A model generated the notes under the pieces. The model did not search any database, had not been told where the DNA came from, and worked only from the letters and a program-made list of their open reading frames with translations. This document shows positions 20,670 through 30,510 of a stretch of DNA of 64,000 bases, piece after piece. The stretch's first letter is position 1; every line of letters begins with the position of its first letter. Both the position numbers and the translations under genes were made by a program. Source of the DNA: Mucilaginibacter sp. (GTDB taxonomy: Bacteria > Bacteroidota > Bacteroidia > Sphingobacteriales > Sphingobacteriaceae); assembly GCF_028288185.1 (NCBI RefSeq), contig NZ_JAQBOF010000029.1:1-64000 (forward strand), in the 5' to 3' direction.

Positions 20670-21254
20670 ATGAAAAAAATCCTCACTTTATTTCTTTTGT
20701 TCATTAGTATTAACTGCCTGGCCCAAGATAGTTTGCAAACATTAAACTTTGAGCGTAATTATATTAAAAATACTGGCATGCAGGTTTTGGGCAGTTGGGC
20801 AATAGCCAATATAGCTGTTGACGGTATTTGCTGGGCAAGCACCAATGGTAAAACCAAATACTTCCATCAAATGAATGCCATTTGGAACGTAGCTAACCTT
20901 GGGGCAGCTATATTGGGATACACAGACACTATAAATGACAAGAACAAAACCTACCCCCCGGAAGAAAGCTTAAAAGAGCAAAATAAACTGGAAAAGATAT
21001 TCCTGGTAAATGGCGGATTAGATGTGATCTATATTGGCGCGGGTATATATTTAAACCATCGTGGTAATATGAATAATTCCGACCAGTGCCGTGGATATGG
21101 GTCAGCAGTGATTTTGCAGGGCGCTTTTTTGTTATTGTTTGATGCTACCATGTACACTTCGGAGAGGCGTATCGGCAATAAACTGCGCAAGTTCCTGATA
21201 AAAAATCCTATTACTTTTGATGGGCAAAAGGTGGGAATGGTGATAAATTTTTAA
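20670..21254 (+). CDS. hypothetical secreted/membrane protein
   Basis: Signal peptide 'ILTLFLLFISINCLAQ' and several hydrophobic segments. Confidence 0.6.
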   Translation: MKKILTLFLLFISINCLAQDSLQTLNFERNYIKNTGMQVLGSWAIANIAVDGICWASTNGKTKYFHQMNAIWNVANLGAAILGYTDTINDKNKTYPPEESLKEQNKLEKIFLVNGGLDVIYIGAGIYLNHRGNMNNSDQCRGYGSAVILQGAFLLLFDATMYTSERRIGNKLRKFLIKNPITFDGQKVGMVINF

Positions 21255-21354
21255 TTTTATAACAGGCTCTATTCTAATTAAATACGAATAAAAAAACTTA
21301 ACATACAAACAGTTGTTAACATAAACATAATATTAAATACATATTACATTAACC

Positions 21355-21362
21355 TAACTTTG
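21355..21362 (+). promoter_or_regulatory. Bacteroidota -7 promoter box
   Basis: TAACTTTG matches TAnnTTTG, about 45 nt upstream of the histone-like ORF. Confidence 0.5.
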
Positions 21363-21407
21363 CAAAAATTCAATTCACAACTTAATTGATTAGCCACATA
21401 CCACAAA

Positions 21408-21767
21408 ATGAAAAAAGCGAAAAACAACTCAATAGCAAAAAAAGCCAAGAAAGCTTTAAAGAAAGACTTAGGCGATAAAATTGCTGCACAAATAAAGATT
21501 ACGGTAGGTCAGTTTTTACCGGGTGTGAAAAAAGCTGAGAAATCTATAGAAAAAGCGGCGAAGAATTTGGCCAAGAAGTTAGCCAAATTAACAAGCGTAA
21601 AAGTTAAAAACATTGTAATTAAAAAAACTATAACTCCGCCGCCTGTTAGCGTTGCAAAAACTCCTGCTGTTGCAGTAGAGACCGCGCCTATTAAAGCTAC
21701 CCCTGCAAAACCGGTAGCTAAACCCGCCGCTGCAAAAGCACCAGCAAAGCCTGCAATTAAGAAATAA
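21408..21767 (+). CDS. lysine/alanine/proline-rich histone H1-like basic protein
   Basis: 119 aa, Lys/Ala-rich N-terminus and a 'PAKPVAKPAAAKAPAKPAIKK' tail. Confidence 0.6.
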   Translation: MKKAKNNSIAKKAKKALKKDLGDKIAAQIKITVGQFLPGVKKAEKSIEKAAKNLAKKLAKLTSVKVKNIVIKKTITPPPVSVAKTPAVAVETAPIKATPAKPVAKPAAAKAPAKPAIKK

Positions 21768-21777
21768 AAAAAAATCA

Positions 21778-21813
21778 TGTAGCGATGCACCGATATATCG
21801 GCGCATTGCTACA
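21778..21813. repeat. imperfect 36-nt palindrome (REP-like or terminator)
   Basis: tgtagcgatgcaccgatatatcggcgcattgctaca. Confidence 0.55.
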
Positions 21814-21899
21814 TAAATACTCTATCCTATATTATAGTAAAATTGTTCTGCAACTATTTTACCGTCTTTCACTTCATAAACATCTAAATTAAATTTGAG

Positions 21900-22820
21900 T
21901 TACTTCTTTCGGCCTATTACGTGTAAAGAAATAGCACTATTGTGAGGGATGCCTAATGTAGTACCCGGAATTACCTTGAAATAAGATTTTAAGTAACCAT
22001 CTACAATTGCTTTTATAGTATGATCTGTTGATTTTACAAACTCGGGGAATACATACGTTAATGATTTTTGGTAACGTATCTGTCCCTGCGTATCAACCGT
22101 TGCCCAAAACGAATAAGAGAAATTTTCATAGGCCTTTTTAATGTGAATGGTATATTCCGGAAACATATATTCATCAGATGCATCCCACTTATTCATAACA
22201 TCTGCTTCCACCCCTTTTTTAACCACTGTCGCCAGCGGAGTTTTACTTATAAATTGTACGGGGTTACGGGCGGCAAAGAAACTATCAACCCTGGCGCCCA
22301 GATCTGCTATCCGTTTTATAACATATAAACTATCTCGTCTTAGTGGTTTCTTTAAATCATTCGCGGTTTTGTGCAATACATTCTTAATGTAATTATCGGC
22401 GTACATGGTCATGTACACGTTTGATTTTACGTAGTAAACCGTTTTGCCTTCCACCTTTAATACCTGGAACTTTAAGCTGTCTTTACTTATATGCATTGCC
22501 TTTAGCCACGTACCCGAAATATTGAAAATAGAATCGTGATCTAATGTAACCGGAAAATTGAGGAACTTATCTTTATCCGGACTGTAGACACTCGCCCATT
22601 TGTCTGAATAGAACATTAGTTTCCATACAGGCGCTAGTTGATAACCGTCTTTATTAAATATTAAACCGTTATCAAAACTGCGGCGTACTTCGATATAAGT
22701 AATACGTTTTACCGGTTCGAAAGATATTTTGTTTTTTATAGGATCATCAAATTTGCAGGAGAAGCAAACAACGGCGATTACGATAATTAATGTGTACTGG
22801 CGAATAAAAGCAGATAGCAT
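21900..22820 (-). CDS. hypothetical lipoprotein
   Basis: 'LIIVIAVVCFSCKFDD' lipobox; no family recognised. Confidence 0.6.
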   Translation of the reverse strand: MLSAFIRQYTLIIVIAVVCFSCKFDDPIKNKISFEPVKRITYIEVRRSFDNGLIFNKDGYQLAPVWKLMFYSDKWASVYSPDKDKFLNFPVTLDHDSIFNISGTWLKAMHISKDSLKFQVLKVEGKTVYYVKSNVYMTMYADNYIKNVLHKTANDLKKPLRRDSLYVIKRIADLGARVDSFFAARNPVQFISKTPLATVVKKGVEADVMNKWDASDEYMFPEYTIHIKKAYENFSYSFWATVDTQGQIRYQKSLTYVFPEFVKSTDHTIKAIVDGYLKSYFKVIPGTTLGIPHNSAISLHVIGRKK

Positions 22821-22844
22821 ATCGTAAAAATGCAGATTTAATTT

Positions 22845-23486
22845 TTATTTCGGAATTTGAAATGAATATGATACATAACGGTCATGATGCGCGAAAGATA
22901 TGGGAATATCTATTTGTTGATTATTATGCAATAAAATGGGATAGCCTATCGGGTGTTTATTGATCCAGAGGTCATCTTCTATAATTAAACTGTTTAGCTT
23001 GTCTAATACAAATAACCGTACCGCTTTTGATTGGCTTGCATGATCAGGCTTATCAATCAACTTTACTACCCAGTATATTTGCTCAAAACCGGCATCATCA
23101 TTCACAACAGTAGCTATAAAGTTTTTATTTATTGACGATTGGAAATAAAGTTGATCACTACTAAATAAAGTTTGCCCGGAATATAAAAGATCTATTGATT
23201 CGTCTGTTTGCAGCGGACAATTACTAAACCCATCAGCAACATCAATCTGCTGTATTTTTATTCTAGATGGAGAAAAAACCAAATCACCATCTCCCCTTTT
23301 TAAATATTTATAGACAGACTCTTTAACTGACCATAACAGCCAAACAAAATTCTGAAAAGAAATATCGGATTCGTTATAAAGCGTTAACTCTGACGGGGTA
23401 ATAAATTTCGAATAAAATGCGGGCAGATTAGTACGCCGTTTATCAATAGCATTTAGCGCGACAATATCATTGCCGGCGCTTATCAC
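22845..23486 (-). CDS. 4'-phosphopantetheinyl transferase superfamily protein
   Basis: 'GNDIVALNAIDKRR...QNFVWLLWSVKESVYKYLKRGD...FSPSRI'. The likely start is the GTG at 23486, overlapping the ACP stop (GTGA); the listed ORF start lies inside the ACP. Confidence 0.8.
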   Translation of the reverse strand: MISAGNDIVALNAIDKRRTNLPAFYSKFITPSELTLYNESDISFQNFVWLLWSVKESVYKYLKRGDGDLVFSPSRIKIQQIDVADGFSNCPLQTDESIDLLYSGQTLFSSDQLYFQSSINKNFIATVVNDDAGFEQIYWVVKLIDKPDHASQSKAVRLFVLDKLNSLIIEDDLWINKHPIGYPILLHNNQQIDIPISFAHHDRYVSYSFQIPK

Positions 23487-23740
23487 GCAAGCTTGTTTAT
23501 TTTTTCGGAAATTACATCGATGCAATTTCCAACGTTGTACATTTTTTCGGCAGCGTCAAAATCAATTTCGATGTTGTATTGCGCTTCGGCATCTATAATA
23601 ATATCAACCAGGTTAGCCGAGTTGATCTTTAAATCTTTTATCAGGTCTGTATCTTCATTAATCCCATCCAACATCTCCTTGCTTTCGGTATATGGGGCCA
23701 GTACTTTTTTTAATTCAGTTAAAATTTCTTTTCTATCCAT
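23483..23740 (-). CDS. acyl carrier protein
   Basis: 'DTDLIKDLKINSANLVDIIIDAEAQYNIEIDFD' with a serine at the phosphopantetheine position. Confidence 0.85.
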   Translation of the reverse strand: MDRKEILTELKKVLAPYTESKEMLDGINEDTDLIKDLKINSANLVDIIIDAEAQYNIEIDFDAAEKMYNVGNCIDVISEKINKLA

Positions 23741-25013
23741 CAGTCGTTTTATATTTTGAGATAATTAAACAGCTGTTAACATCACCAAAACCAAAATTAG
23801 CCTTTGCTACAGTGTTAATCTCCTTGTCTACCTTAATAACAGGTAAATTGTTTGCCCCAATTATATCTAAAATTTCTGGGATTGGGTCTTCTAAATTTAA
23901 ATTAGCATGTACAAAGTTATGTTTTAGTTGTAAAACAGCCGCGACAGTCTCTATAGAACCCGCCGCGCTCAGCGAATGCCCCACCATAGATTTTAATGAA
24001 TTAACCATCGGGAAGTCATCGCCATTGCGCCCTAAAGCCTGCACCCAGTTTTTAATTTCCATCTTATCGGCAATAGTTGCGGTTAAATGGCCGCTCACCA
24101 GGTCAATATCATTTGCGTTAATATTTGAGTTAGCAATTGCTTCTCTAATACATTTAATTACACCTTCGGGTCCCGGCGCGGTCATACTTCCACCATTGCG
24201 TTGTCCGCCAGAGTTGGTTGATCCGCCTAACAGTTCTCCGTAAATTTTCGCGCCACGTGCCAAGGCAAAATCCAGGTCCTCTAATACCAATGCCCCGGCA
24301 CCCGATCCCGGTACAAAACCACCTGCGGACGCACTCATGGGCCTCGATGCTCTTTCCGGCTCGTCATTAAATTTGCGTGATAATACGCGCATAGAATCAA
24401 ATCCGCCAAAAACATATCTGTCTACATACTCGCAACTACCTACCACCATGCGTTTGGCCATGCCAAACTTAATATACTCATAACCCATTAAAATAGATTG
24501 CGTACCTGTAGCACAAGCGGCAGAGTTATTAATTATCTTATTACCTAAACCTAACCTGCCGGATATATAAGCCGTTACCCCACTATTCATAATCTGCTCT
24601 ACCACGCGCGAGCCTAGTTTTTTTGATTCGCGGGCATCAACTCGCGTTATGGCATTTTTTATAACATCAGTATCGGCAACACTGCTGCCAAAAACACAGC
24701 CCGTTTCCCAAAGCGTGTCCTCGGCTACAATTTCATTACCGGCATCCATCCAGGCATCTAATGCGGCTTTTATGCCATAAGCTATGCCTTTACCTTTTAA
24801 ACCGTATAAGCTGGTTTCGGTAATATAATTACGTAGATCGTCCCACTCAAACTCAGGCACGCCGCTTACCTGGCAATTAAATTTCAGGTCCTCATACTCT
24901 GGAATAAACCTGATACCCGATACACCGTTTTGTATGGCATGCAAAAAATCCGGAATATTTAATCCGTTTGGCGATACTACGCCCAGGCCAGTAATTACAA
25001 CGCGGTTACCCAT
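23733..25013 (-). CDS. beta-ketoacyl-ACP synthase (FabF-like)
   Basis: 'VVITGLGVVSPNG', 'NNSAACATGTQS' (Cys), 'SGHLTATIADKMEI' (His), 'KSMVGHSLSAAGSIE' (His). Confidence 0.92.
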   Translation of the reverse strand: MGNRVVITGLGVVSPNGLNIPDFLHAIQNGVSGIRFIPEYEDLKFNCQVSGVPEFEWDDLRNYITETSLYGLKGKGIAYGIKAALDAWMDAGNEIVAEDTLWETGCVFGSSVADTDVIKNAITRVDARESKKLGSRVVEQIMNSGVTAYISGRLGLGNKIINNSAACATGTQSILMGYEYIKFGMAKRMVVGSCEYVDRYVFGGFDSMRVLSRKFNDEPERASRPMSASAGGFVPGSGAGALVLEDLDFALARGAKIYGELLGGSTNSGGQRNGGSMTAPGPEGVIKCIREAIANSNINANDIDLVSGHLTATIADKMEIKNWVQALGRNGDDFPMVNSLKSMVGHSLSAAGSIETVAAVLQLKHNFVHANLNLEDPIPEILDIIGANNLPVIKVDKEINTVAKANFGFGDVNSCLIISKYKTTDG

Positions 25014-25028
25014 TCTTTATACTTAATA

Positions 25029-25481
25029 TTATTTAATCGCATTTTTAATTATGCCTGAAAATACACCTTTTGCAACTAATTGGCCATCTGCGTTCCGCAT
25101 CTCGACCAAACATTTTAGTTTACCAAACCTAAAATATTGTTTTTTAGAAGTTACCGTAACTTTTTCTTCGGGCAATACCATTTTAAAAAACTCTACATTG
25201 GTTGAAGTTAATAATGGGAATGATCCCTCATCCATTACCACACCTTCCTGAACACCGCTAACCATTAAATGTATACCCAATACTACCAACCCTATTTGCG
25301 CCATGATCTCGGTAATAATAACGCCGGGCGTTACCGGATTACCGGGGAAATGATCTTCATAAAAAAAAGCATCACTGCGTAAAGTATAATCACCGATTAC
25401 GCCATCATCGCTTAATGCTGATATATTATCAACAAAAAGGAAAGATGATTTGTAGGGTAAATATTTTAATATATCGTTCAT
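25029..25481 (-). CDS. hotdog-fold 3-hydroxyacyl-ACP dehydratase-like (FabZ/FabA family)
   Basis: 'LPYKSSFLFVDNI', 'FFYEDHFPGNPVTPGVIITEIMAQIG'. Confidence 0.85.
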   Translation of the reverse strand: MNDILKYLPYKSSFLFVDNISALSDDGVIGDYTLRSDAFFYEDHFPGNPVTPGVIITEIMAQIGLVVLGIHLMVSGVQEGVVMDEGSFPLLTSTNVEFFKMVLPEEKVTVTSKKQYFRFGKLKCLVEMRNADGQLVAKGVFSGIIKNAIK

Positions 25482-25495
25482 TTAATTTCCTTAGT

Positions 25496-25576
25496 GTCAT
25501 TTCGAACGATAGTGAGAAATCTATACACGCGCAAATGGCTGTGTATAGATTCCTCCTCGTTCCTCATCGAAATGAC
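25496..25576. repeat. 81-bp inverted-repeat element (MITE/REP-like)
   Basis: gtcatttcgaacgatagtgagaaatctatacac ... gtgtatagattcctcctcgttcctcatcgaaatgac; long imperfect palindrome in an intergenic region. Confidence 0.7.
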
Positions 25577-25586
25577 ATTTTTATAA

Positions 25587-26387
25587 CTACCTACAATGCT
25601 CCCCACCATCTACATGAATCACCGTTCCGTTTATCCATGCCGCCTCATCTGTACAAAGCAGGTATATAACGTTCGCAACGTCTTCTGGTTTTGTAATTCT
25701 TCCGGATGGGTTCCTGGCCATTGCATGTTCGATCAACCTTTCGCTATCGGGTATTCTTTTTAATGATGGCGTGGCAGTGATACCTGCCAAAATCAGGTTA
25801 GTTTTTAAACCATATTTTGCTAATTCAACAGCCATATAAGTTGTTAAACTCTCTAATGATGCCTTGGCGATTGATACGGCGGCATACCCTTCCCAATACT
25901 TTGTAGAGCCTTCACTGGTTAGGCCAATAATTCGGCCGTCTGTATGAAACAGATCAGCAGCTAACAGGTCTTTTGTCCAGTCCAGCATACTGGTGGCCAT
26001 GGCATAAGTAGTTAGCTGGATATCTTCTTGTGTTAGCGCTTCTTTATCGCCGTCTTTAACCAATGGCTTTAAATTGCCTCGTGCTATAGAGTGCAATAGT
26101 AATTTAACTTTCTGTTTTTTACCTGTAGCAAATTGCTCAATAAAAGCGGTACGGGCGACTGCATCAAGCGCATTAATATTATATGGATCAATGGTAACCT
26201 GGTTTACTGCCGCAATTTCTGCAAGCCTTGCTTTTAGTTCGCGCTCTGCTGCTGCCGTTTCGCGATAAAGAACAGTAATGTTCATTCCATGCCGTGCCAG
26301 TTTTTCAACCGCGGCAAATCCAAAACCGCTTGATCCGCCTAAAATCACAGCCCAGTTACCAGAAAATTGTTTGTTATTATTTTGCAC
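25587..26387 (-). CDS. SDR family oxidoreductase (enoyl-ACP reductase-like)
   Basis: 'WAVILGGSSGFGFAAVEKLARHG', 'YWEGYAAVSIAKASLESLTTYMAVELAKYGLKTNLILAG'. Confidence 0.85.
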   Translation of the reverse strand: MQNNNKQFSGNWAVILGGSSGFGFAAVEKLARHGMNITVLYRETAAAERELKARLAEIAAVNQVTIDPYNINALDAVARTAFIEQFATGKKQKVKLLLHSIARGNLKPLVKDGDKEALTQEDIQLTTYAMATSMLDWTKDLLAADLFHTDGRIIGLTSEGSTKYWEGYAAVSIAKASLESLTTYMAVELAKYGLKTNLILAGITATPSLKRIPDSERLIEHAMARNPSGRITKPEDVANVIYLLCTDEAAWINGTVIHVDGGEHCR

Positions 26388-26483
26388 TTAACTTTTGTAA
26401 ATATTAAAGTCTAAAAGTAACGCAAATCTTGCTAATTTACAGCTTATGCCGCCTACTTAATTAGGCAAAGTATTATTATTGGC

Positions 26484-26491
26484 TATATTTG
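26484..26491 (+). promoter_or_regulatory. Bacteroidota -7 promoter box for the plus-strand pigment operon
   Basis: TATATTTG (TAnnTTTG), about 28 nt upstream of the ORF at 26519. Confidence 0.55.
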
Positions 26492-26518
26492 TGACAACTG
26501 ACATCGAAAAAACCAACT

Positions 26519-27010
26519 ATGAAAAAAAGAATAATATTTGCCTTGCTTTTGTTGTTGCCGGGCACGATTGTTCTTAGTAAAACTATTCAGCAAAAGCTGG
26601 ATAAAGCTGCCTTTTACACCGTTATGGACCGCGGTAATTTAGATGAGGTTAATAATGAAATAGATTTGGTTGCCGCATCTTCATCGCCAGAAAAAGACGG
26701 TTATACTGGTGCATTGCTAATGCGTAAAGCGGGATTAGTAAAACGCCCTGCCGAAAAATTAAAATTCTTTAAAGCGGGCCGTATAAAATTTGACACAGCA
26801 ATTGCTGCTGATAAAGATAATGTTGAATTTCATTTCCTGCGTTTTGCAATACAGGAGCATGCACCTAAAATAGTTAAATACCGTGCTGATTTGGAGGCTG
26901 ATAAACAGATCATCCTTAAAGCCTATAAGAACTTATCACCTGTTGTACAGCATGCTATTATGGATTACACCAAAAATTCAAAACTATTGCACGCGCAGGA
27001 TCTTAACTAG
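26519..27010 (+). CDS. hypothetical exported protein of the pigment cluster
   Basis: Signal peptide; first gene of the plus-strand operon. Confidence 0.6.
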   Translation: MKKRIIFALLLLLPGTIVLSKTIQQKLDKAAFYTVMDRGNLDEVNNEIDLVAASSSPEKDGYTGALLMRKAGLVKRPAEKLKFFKAGRIKFDTAIAADKDNVEFHFLRFAIQEHAPKIVKYRADLEADKQIILKAYKNLSPVVQHAIMDYTKNSKLLHAQDLN

Positions 27011-27019
27011 TTTATCAGG

Positions 27020-27919
27020 ATGAGTAAAAAAGTATTAGCTATCTATTATTCGCAGTCGGGCCAATTAGGCGATATCATTGATAATTTCACCCAGCCGTTG
27101 ATTAATGCCGGTATCTCGGTTGAAAAAGTACGTGTAAGATTAGTTGATGAACCAGCCTTCCCGTGGACCGCAGATACTTTTTTTAGTGTAATGCCTGATT
27201 GCCAGTTGGACATTCCGGCAGAGCTGCAGCCTTTCGAATTAAAAGAAACTAAATATGATTTGGTGGTTTTAGGTTACCAAGCCTGGTTCTTGTCGCCAAG
27301 TATTCCTTTTAACTCATTAATGCAAAACCCCGAATTGAGGGCCGTACTAAAACACACACCCGTTATTACCGCGACTGGTGCGCGTAATATGTGGTTAAGT
27401 GCTTTTGTAAGGGTAAAGAAATTATTGCGTGCTACCGAGGCTAACCTGGTGGGTAATATAGCGTTAGTTGATACCCATCTTAACCCTGTTAGCTTTATTA
27501 CTATCTTCCATTGGATGTTACACGGAAAAAAAGACAGTTATCTAAACATTTTCCCCCCTCCCGGTGTTTCAGATGCGGATATAAAGCATACCAAAGTATT
27601 TGGTGAAAGCGTAATACCGCATTTAGTCAATAATAATTGGGACGGATTGCAGGATGAGCTTGACAAGGATAAAGCTGTGGTATTAAATTATAACCTGATG
27701 GTTATTGAAAGTACAGCCAGCAAAATATTTAAAGTTTGGGCTAATATTATAGCTAAAAAGAAAAATAAATTACCCTGGATAAGGGCTTATAAATATTACT
27801 TGTTAATTGCTTTTTTTGTAGGCGCACCCATATTAATTACTTTGGATGCCATTTTATTCAGGTTTACATCGCCTAAACGCATTAAGGCGAAAAAACAATA
27901 TTATTTAAATTTAAATTAA
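27020..27919 (+). CDS. dialkylresorcinol condensing enzyme-like (DarA-type, flavodoxin-like N-terminus)
   Basis: 'KKVLAIYYSQSGQLGDIIDNFTQPL'; immediately followed by a KASIII-like gene as in dar loci. Confidence 0.75.
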   Translation: MSKKVLAIYYSQSGQLGDIIDNFTQPLINAGISVEKVRVRLVDEPAFPWTADTFFSVMPDCQLDIPAELQPFELKETKYDLVVLGYQAWFLSPSIPFNSLMQNPELRAVLKHTPVITATGARNMWLSAFVRVKKLLRATEANLVGNIALVDTHLNPVSFITIFHWMLHGKKDSYLNIFPPPGVSDADIKHTKVFGESVIPHLVNNNWDGLQDELDKDKAVVLNYNLMVIESTASKIFKVWANIIAKKKNKLPWIRAYKYYLLIAFFVGAPILITLDAILFRFTSPKRIKAKKQYYLNLN

Positions 27920-27924
27920 CCGGT

Positions 27925-29064
27925 ATGCCCGTTTATATTACTAATACATCTAAATTTCTACCTAACCAACCCGTTCCAAATGACGATATGGAATTATACC
28001 TGGGTTATATTAATGATAAACCGTCAAAATCAAAAAGCATTGTACTACGCAATAACGGTATTATAAACCGTTATTATGCCTTAACTAAAGGCGGCAAACC
28101 AACACATACCAATGCCGAAATGACGGCCCTGGCGGTTAAGGAATTATTTAAAGACGACCCCGAAAAAATAAAAGATATAGAATTACTATCATGCGGCACT
28201 TCATCGCCCGATCAAATGATGCCATCGCATGGTGTGATGACGCATGGCTGGTTACCGGAAATGGGGCCTGTTGAAGTAGTATCACCATCGGGTGTTTGCT
28301 GTGCGGGTATGCATTCGCTTAAATTTGCTTATTTGGCTATCAAAGCAGGCGAAATAAAGTCTGCTATAGCAACCGGATCTGAACGTTTTTCGGGCTTACT
28401 GGTATCTGATGTATTTGAAGAAGAAGCGCAGAAATTAAAAGAGCTGACAGATAACCCATTCATCGCTTTCCAAAAAGACTTTTTACGTTGGATGTTATCA
28501 GACGGCGCATCGGCGTTTCAGTTAAGCGATGAACCTAATAAAGAAGGATTAAGTCTGGAGATCAATTGGATAGAAGGTGTATCGTTCGCTAATGAAATGG
28601 AAACCTGTATGTATATGGGCGCTGATAAGCAGGCTGATGGAACCTTAAAAGGTTTTATGGATTACACGCCCGAAGAGATCATGACTAAATCTATATTCAG
28701 CGTTAAACAGGATATTAATTTATTGAGCGATAACATCGTCCCGCTTGGCGGCAAAAAAATAAAAGAGATCTTTGATAAAAAAGGATTGACCGCAAGCGAT
28801 ATCGATCACTTTTTGCCGCATATATCCAGTAACTTTTTCAGGAGTAAAATATATGACCTGGTAGAGATCTACGGCGGCGGTATCCCTTACGAGAAATGGT
28901 TCATTAACCTTTACACTGTTGGTAACGTTGGCGCGGCATCTGTCTATTTAATGATAGATGAATTGTTCCACAATGGCAGCTTAAAGAAAGGCGAAAAGAT
29001 ATTATTGCTGGTTCCGGAAAGCTCGCGTTTCTCATACATGTATGCTATGCTGACGGTTTGTTAA
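27925..29064 (+). CDS. beta-ketoacyl-ACP synthase III-like (DarB-type)
   Basis: 'PSGVCCAGMHSLKFAYLAI' (Cys), 'DHFLPHISS' (His), 'YTVGNVGAASVYLMIDEL' (Asn). Confidence 0.85.
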   Translation: MPVYITNTSKFLPNQPVPNDDMELYLGYINDKPSKSKSIVLRNNGIINRYYALTKGGKPTHTNAEMTALAVKELFKDDPEKIKDIELLSCGTSSPDQMMPSHGVMTHGWLPEMGPVEVVSPSGVCCAGMHSLKFAYLAIKAGEIKSAIATGSERFSGLLVSDVFEEEAQKLKELTDNPFIAFQKDFLRWMLSDGASAFQLSDEPNKEGLSLEINWIEGVSFANEMETCMYMGADKQADGTLKGFMDYTPEEIMTKSIFSVKQDINLLSDNIVPLGGKKIKEIFDKKGLTASDIDHFLPHISSNFFRSKIYDLVEIYGGGIPYEKWFINLYTVGNVGAASVYLMIDELFHNGSLKKGEKILLLVPESSRFSYMYAMLTVC

Positions 29065-29096
29065 ATGCAAATCTTGTTGGCAATTAAGATATAAAC

Positions 29097-29504
29097 ATGA
29101 AAAAAGAGGACGTTCCGCAAGATCTTGGCGCTTTGGGTAAAATAACCAAAGAAGTTTGTTATGCTACGGACGATTCCGGCAAATACACAACGCAATTAAG
29201 CAATGGCTGGGAAGTAAAGTCGACCGCTTTAGACACGGCCTGGCAGCAGGTTGAAGAACGCATCGCGGCAGCAAAACAAAAAGTATTAAATAACGGAGCA
29301 AGCCCTATCCTATTCTTTATGGAAAAAGGCTTAATGGATATACAAATACTAGCGGGCTATACCGGCTTTTGGCAATGGCAGGTTAAACGTCATTTAAAAC
29401 CGGATGTGTTTAATAACCTATCCTACAAAAAACTGGAAAAATATGCCGAAGTGTTTAACGTAAGCGTAGCCGATCTAAAAACAATGACTGTTAATGAAGC
29501 TTGA
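29097..29504 (+). CDS. hypothetical protein of the pigment cluster (HTH-like C-terminus)
   Basis: Conserved operon position; 'GFWQWQVKRHLKPDVFNNLSYKKLEKYAEVFNVSVADL' resembles an HTH. Confidence 0.55.
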   Translation: MKKEDVPQDLGALGKITKEVCYATDDSGKYTTQLSNGWEVKSTALDTAWQQVEERIAAAKQKVLNNGASPILFFMEKGLMDIQILAGYTGFWQWQVKRHLKPDVFNNLSYKKLEKYAEVFNVSVADLKTMTVNEA

Positions 29505-30510
29505 TTTTGAACACATACAGGCAGCACACTGCGAAAACGGTGTAACCATGAGCCTGTTAAAAAATGCAGGCGTACAGCAAATAACCGAGCCATTGGCATT
29601 TGGCATTGGCGCGGGCTTGTTCTTTGTATATATACCATTGCTAAAAATCAATAACGGGCCTATAATTGCCTTCCGCACTTTGCCGGGTTTAATATTTAAA
29701 CGTACCTGTAAGGCTTTGGATATTCCGGTTGTTCGTAAAAAGTTCAAATCAAAAGAAGCGGCAGAAGCGTTTTTAAACGAGTGCCTTGCTACCGGCCATC
29801 CGGTTGGTTGCCAGGTTGGTGTTTATTATCTGCCTTATTTTCCCAAAGAATATCGTTTCCACTTCAATGCACATAACTTAATAGTTTATGGCACCGAAGA
29901 TGGCAACTATATGGTAAGCGACCCCGTAATGGAAAGCACAAACACCATGACAGCTTACGAGTTAGAACGTGTTCGATTTGCAAAAGGCGCTTTAGCACCT
30001 AACGGTCAGTTATATTATCCAAAAGAAACAAAGGCTATTACTGACGATCAAATTAAAAAAGCCATCATAAAAGGCATCGAGAAAAATGTGTGGAACATGG
30101 TGTCACCATTTACCGGGCCCTTTGTCGGGATTAATGGCATTAGGTACACCGGCAAAAAAATTAAAGGTTGGCGCGATAAACTGGGCTTGAAAGATGCAGG
30201 TTTGTATTTAGCGCAATTGGTACGGATGCAGGAAGAAATAGGTACAGGCGGCGGCGGATTTAGGTATATTTACGGTGCATTCTTGCAGGAAGCATACGGG
30301 TATATACCTAATGATGAGTTGTTGGAAATATCGCAATCTTTTACTGTATCGGGCGACCTATGGCGAACCGCAGCAGTGCAAGCGGCCGGTATTTACAAAG
30401 GTCGTTTAGGCAACCAGGAAGATTTTAATGTAATGGGCGATTACCTTTTGGAGATTGCGGAAATAGAAAAAAAAGCTTTTACAGCGTTAAAAAATATAAA
30501 ATGGAAGTAA
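29494..30510 (+). CDS. BtrH N-terminal domain-containing protein
   Basis: 'HCENGVTMSLLKNAGVQQITEPLAFGIGAGLFFVY' BtrH_N-like start; overlaps the previous gene by 11 nt. Confidence 0.75.
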   Translation: MKLDFEHIQAAHCENGVTMSLLKNAGVQQITEPLAFGIGAGLFFVYIPLLKINNGPIIAFRTLPGLIFKRTCKALDIPVVRKKFKSKEAAEAFLNECLATGHPVGCQVGVYYLPYFPKEYRFHFNAHNLIVYGTEDGNYMVSDPVMESTNTMTAYELERVRFAKGALAPNGQLYYPKETKAITDDQIKKAIIKGIEKNVWNMVSPFTGPFVGINGIRYTGKKIKGWRDKLGLKDAGLYLAQLVRMQEEIGTGGGGFRYIYGAFLQEAYGYIPNDELLEISQSFTVSGDLWRTAAVQAAGIYKGRLGNQEDFNVMGDYLLEIAEIEKKAFTALKNIKWK

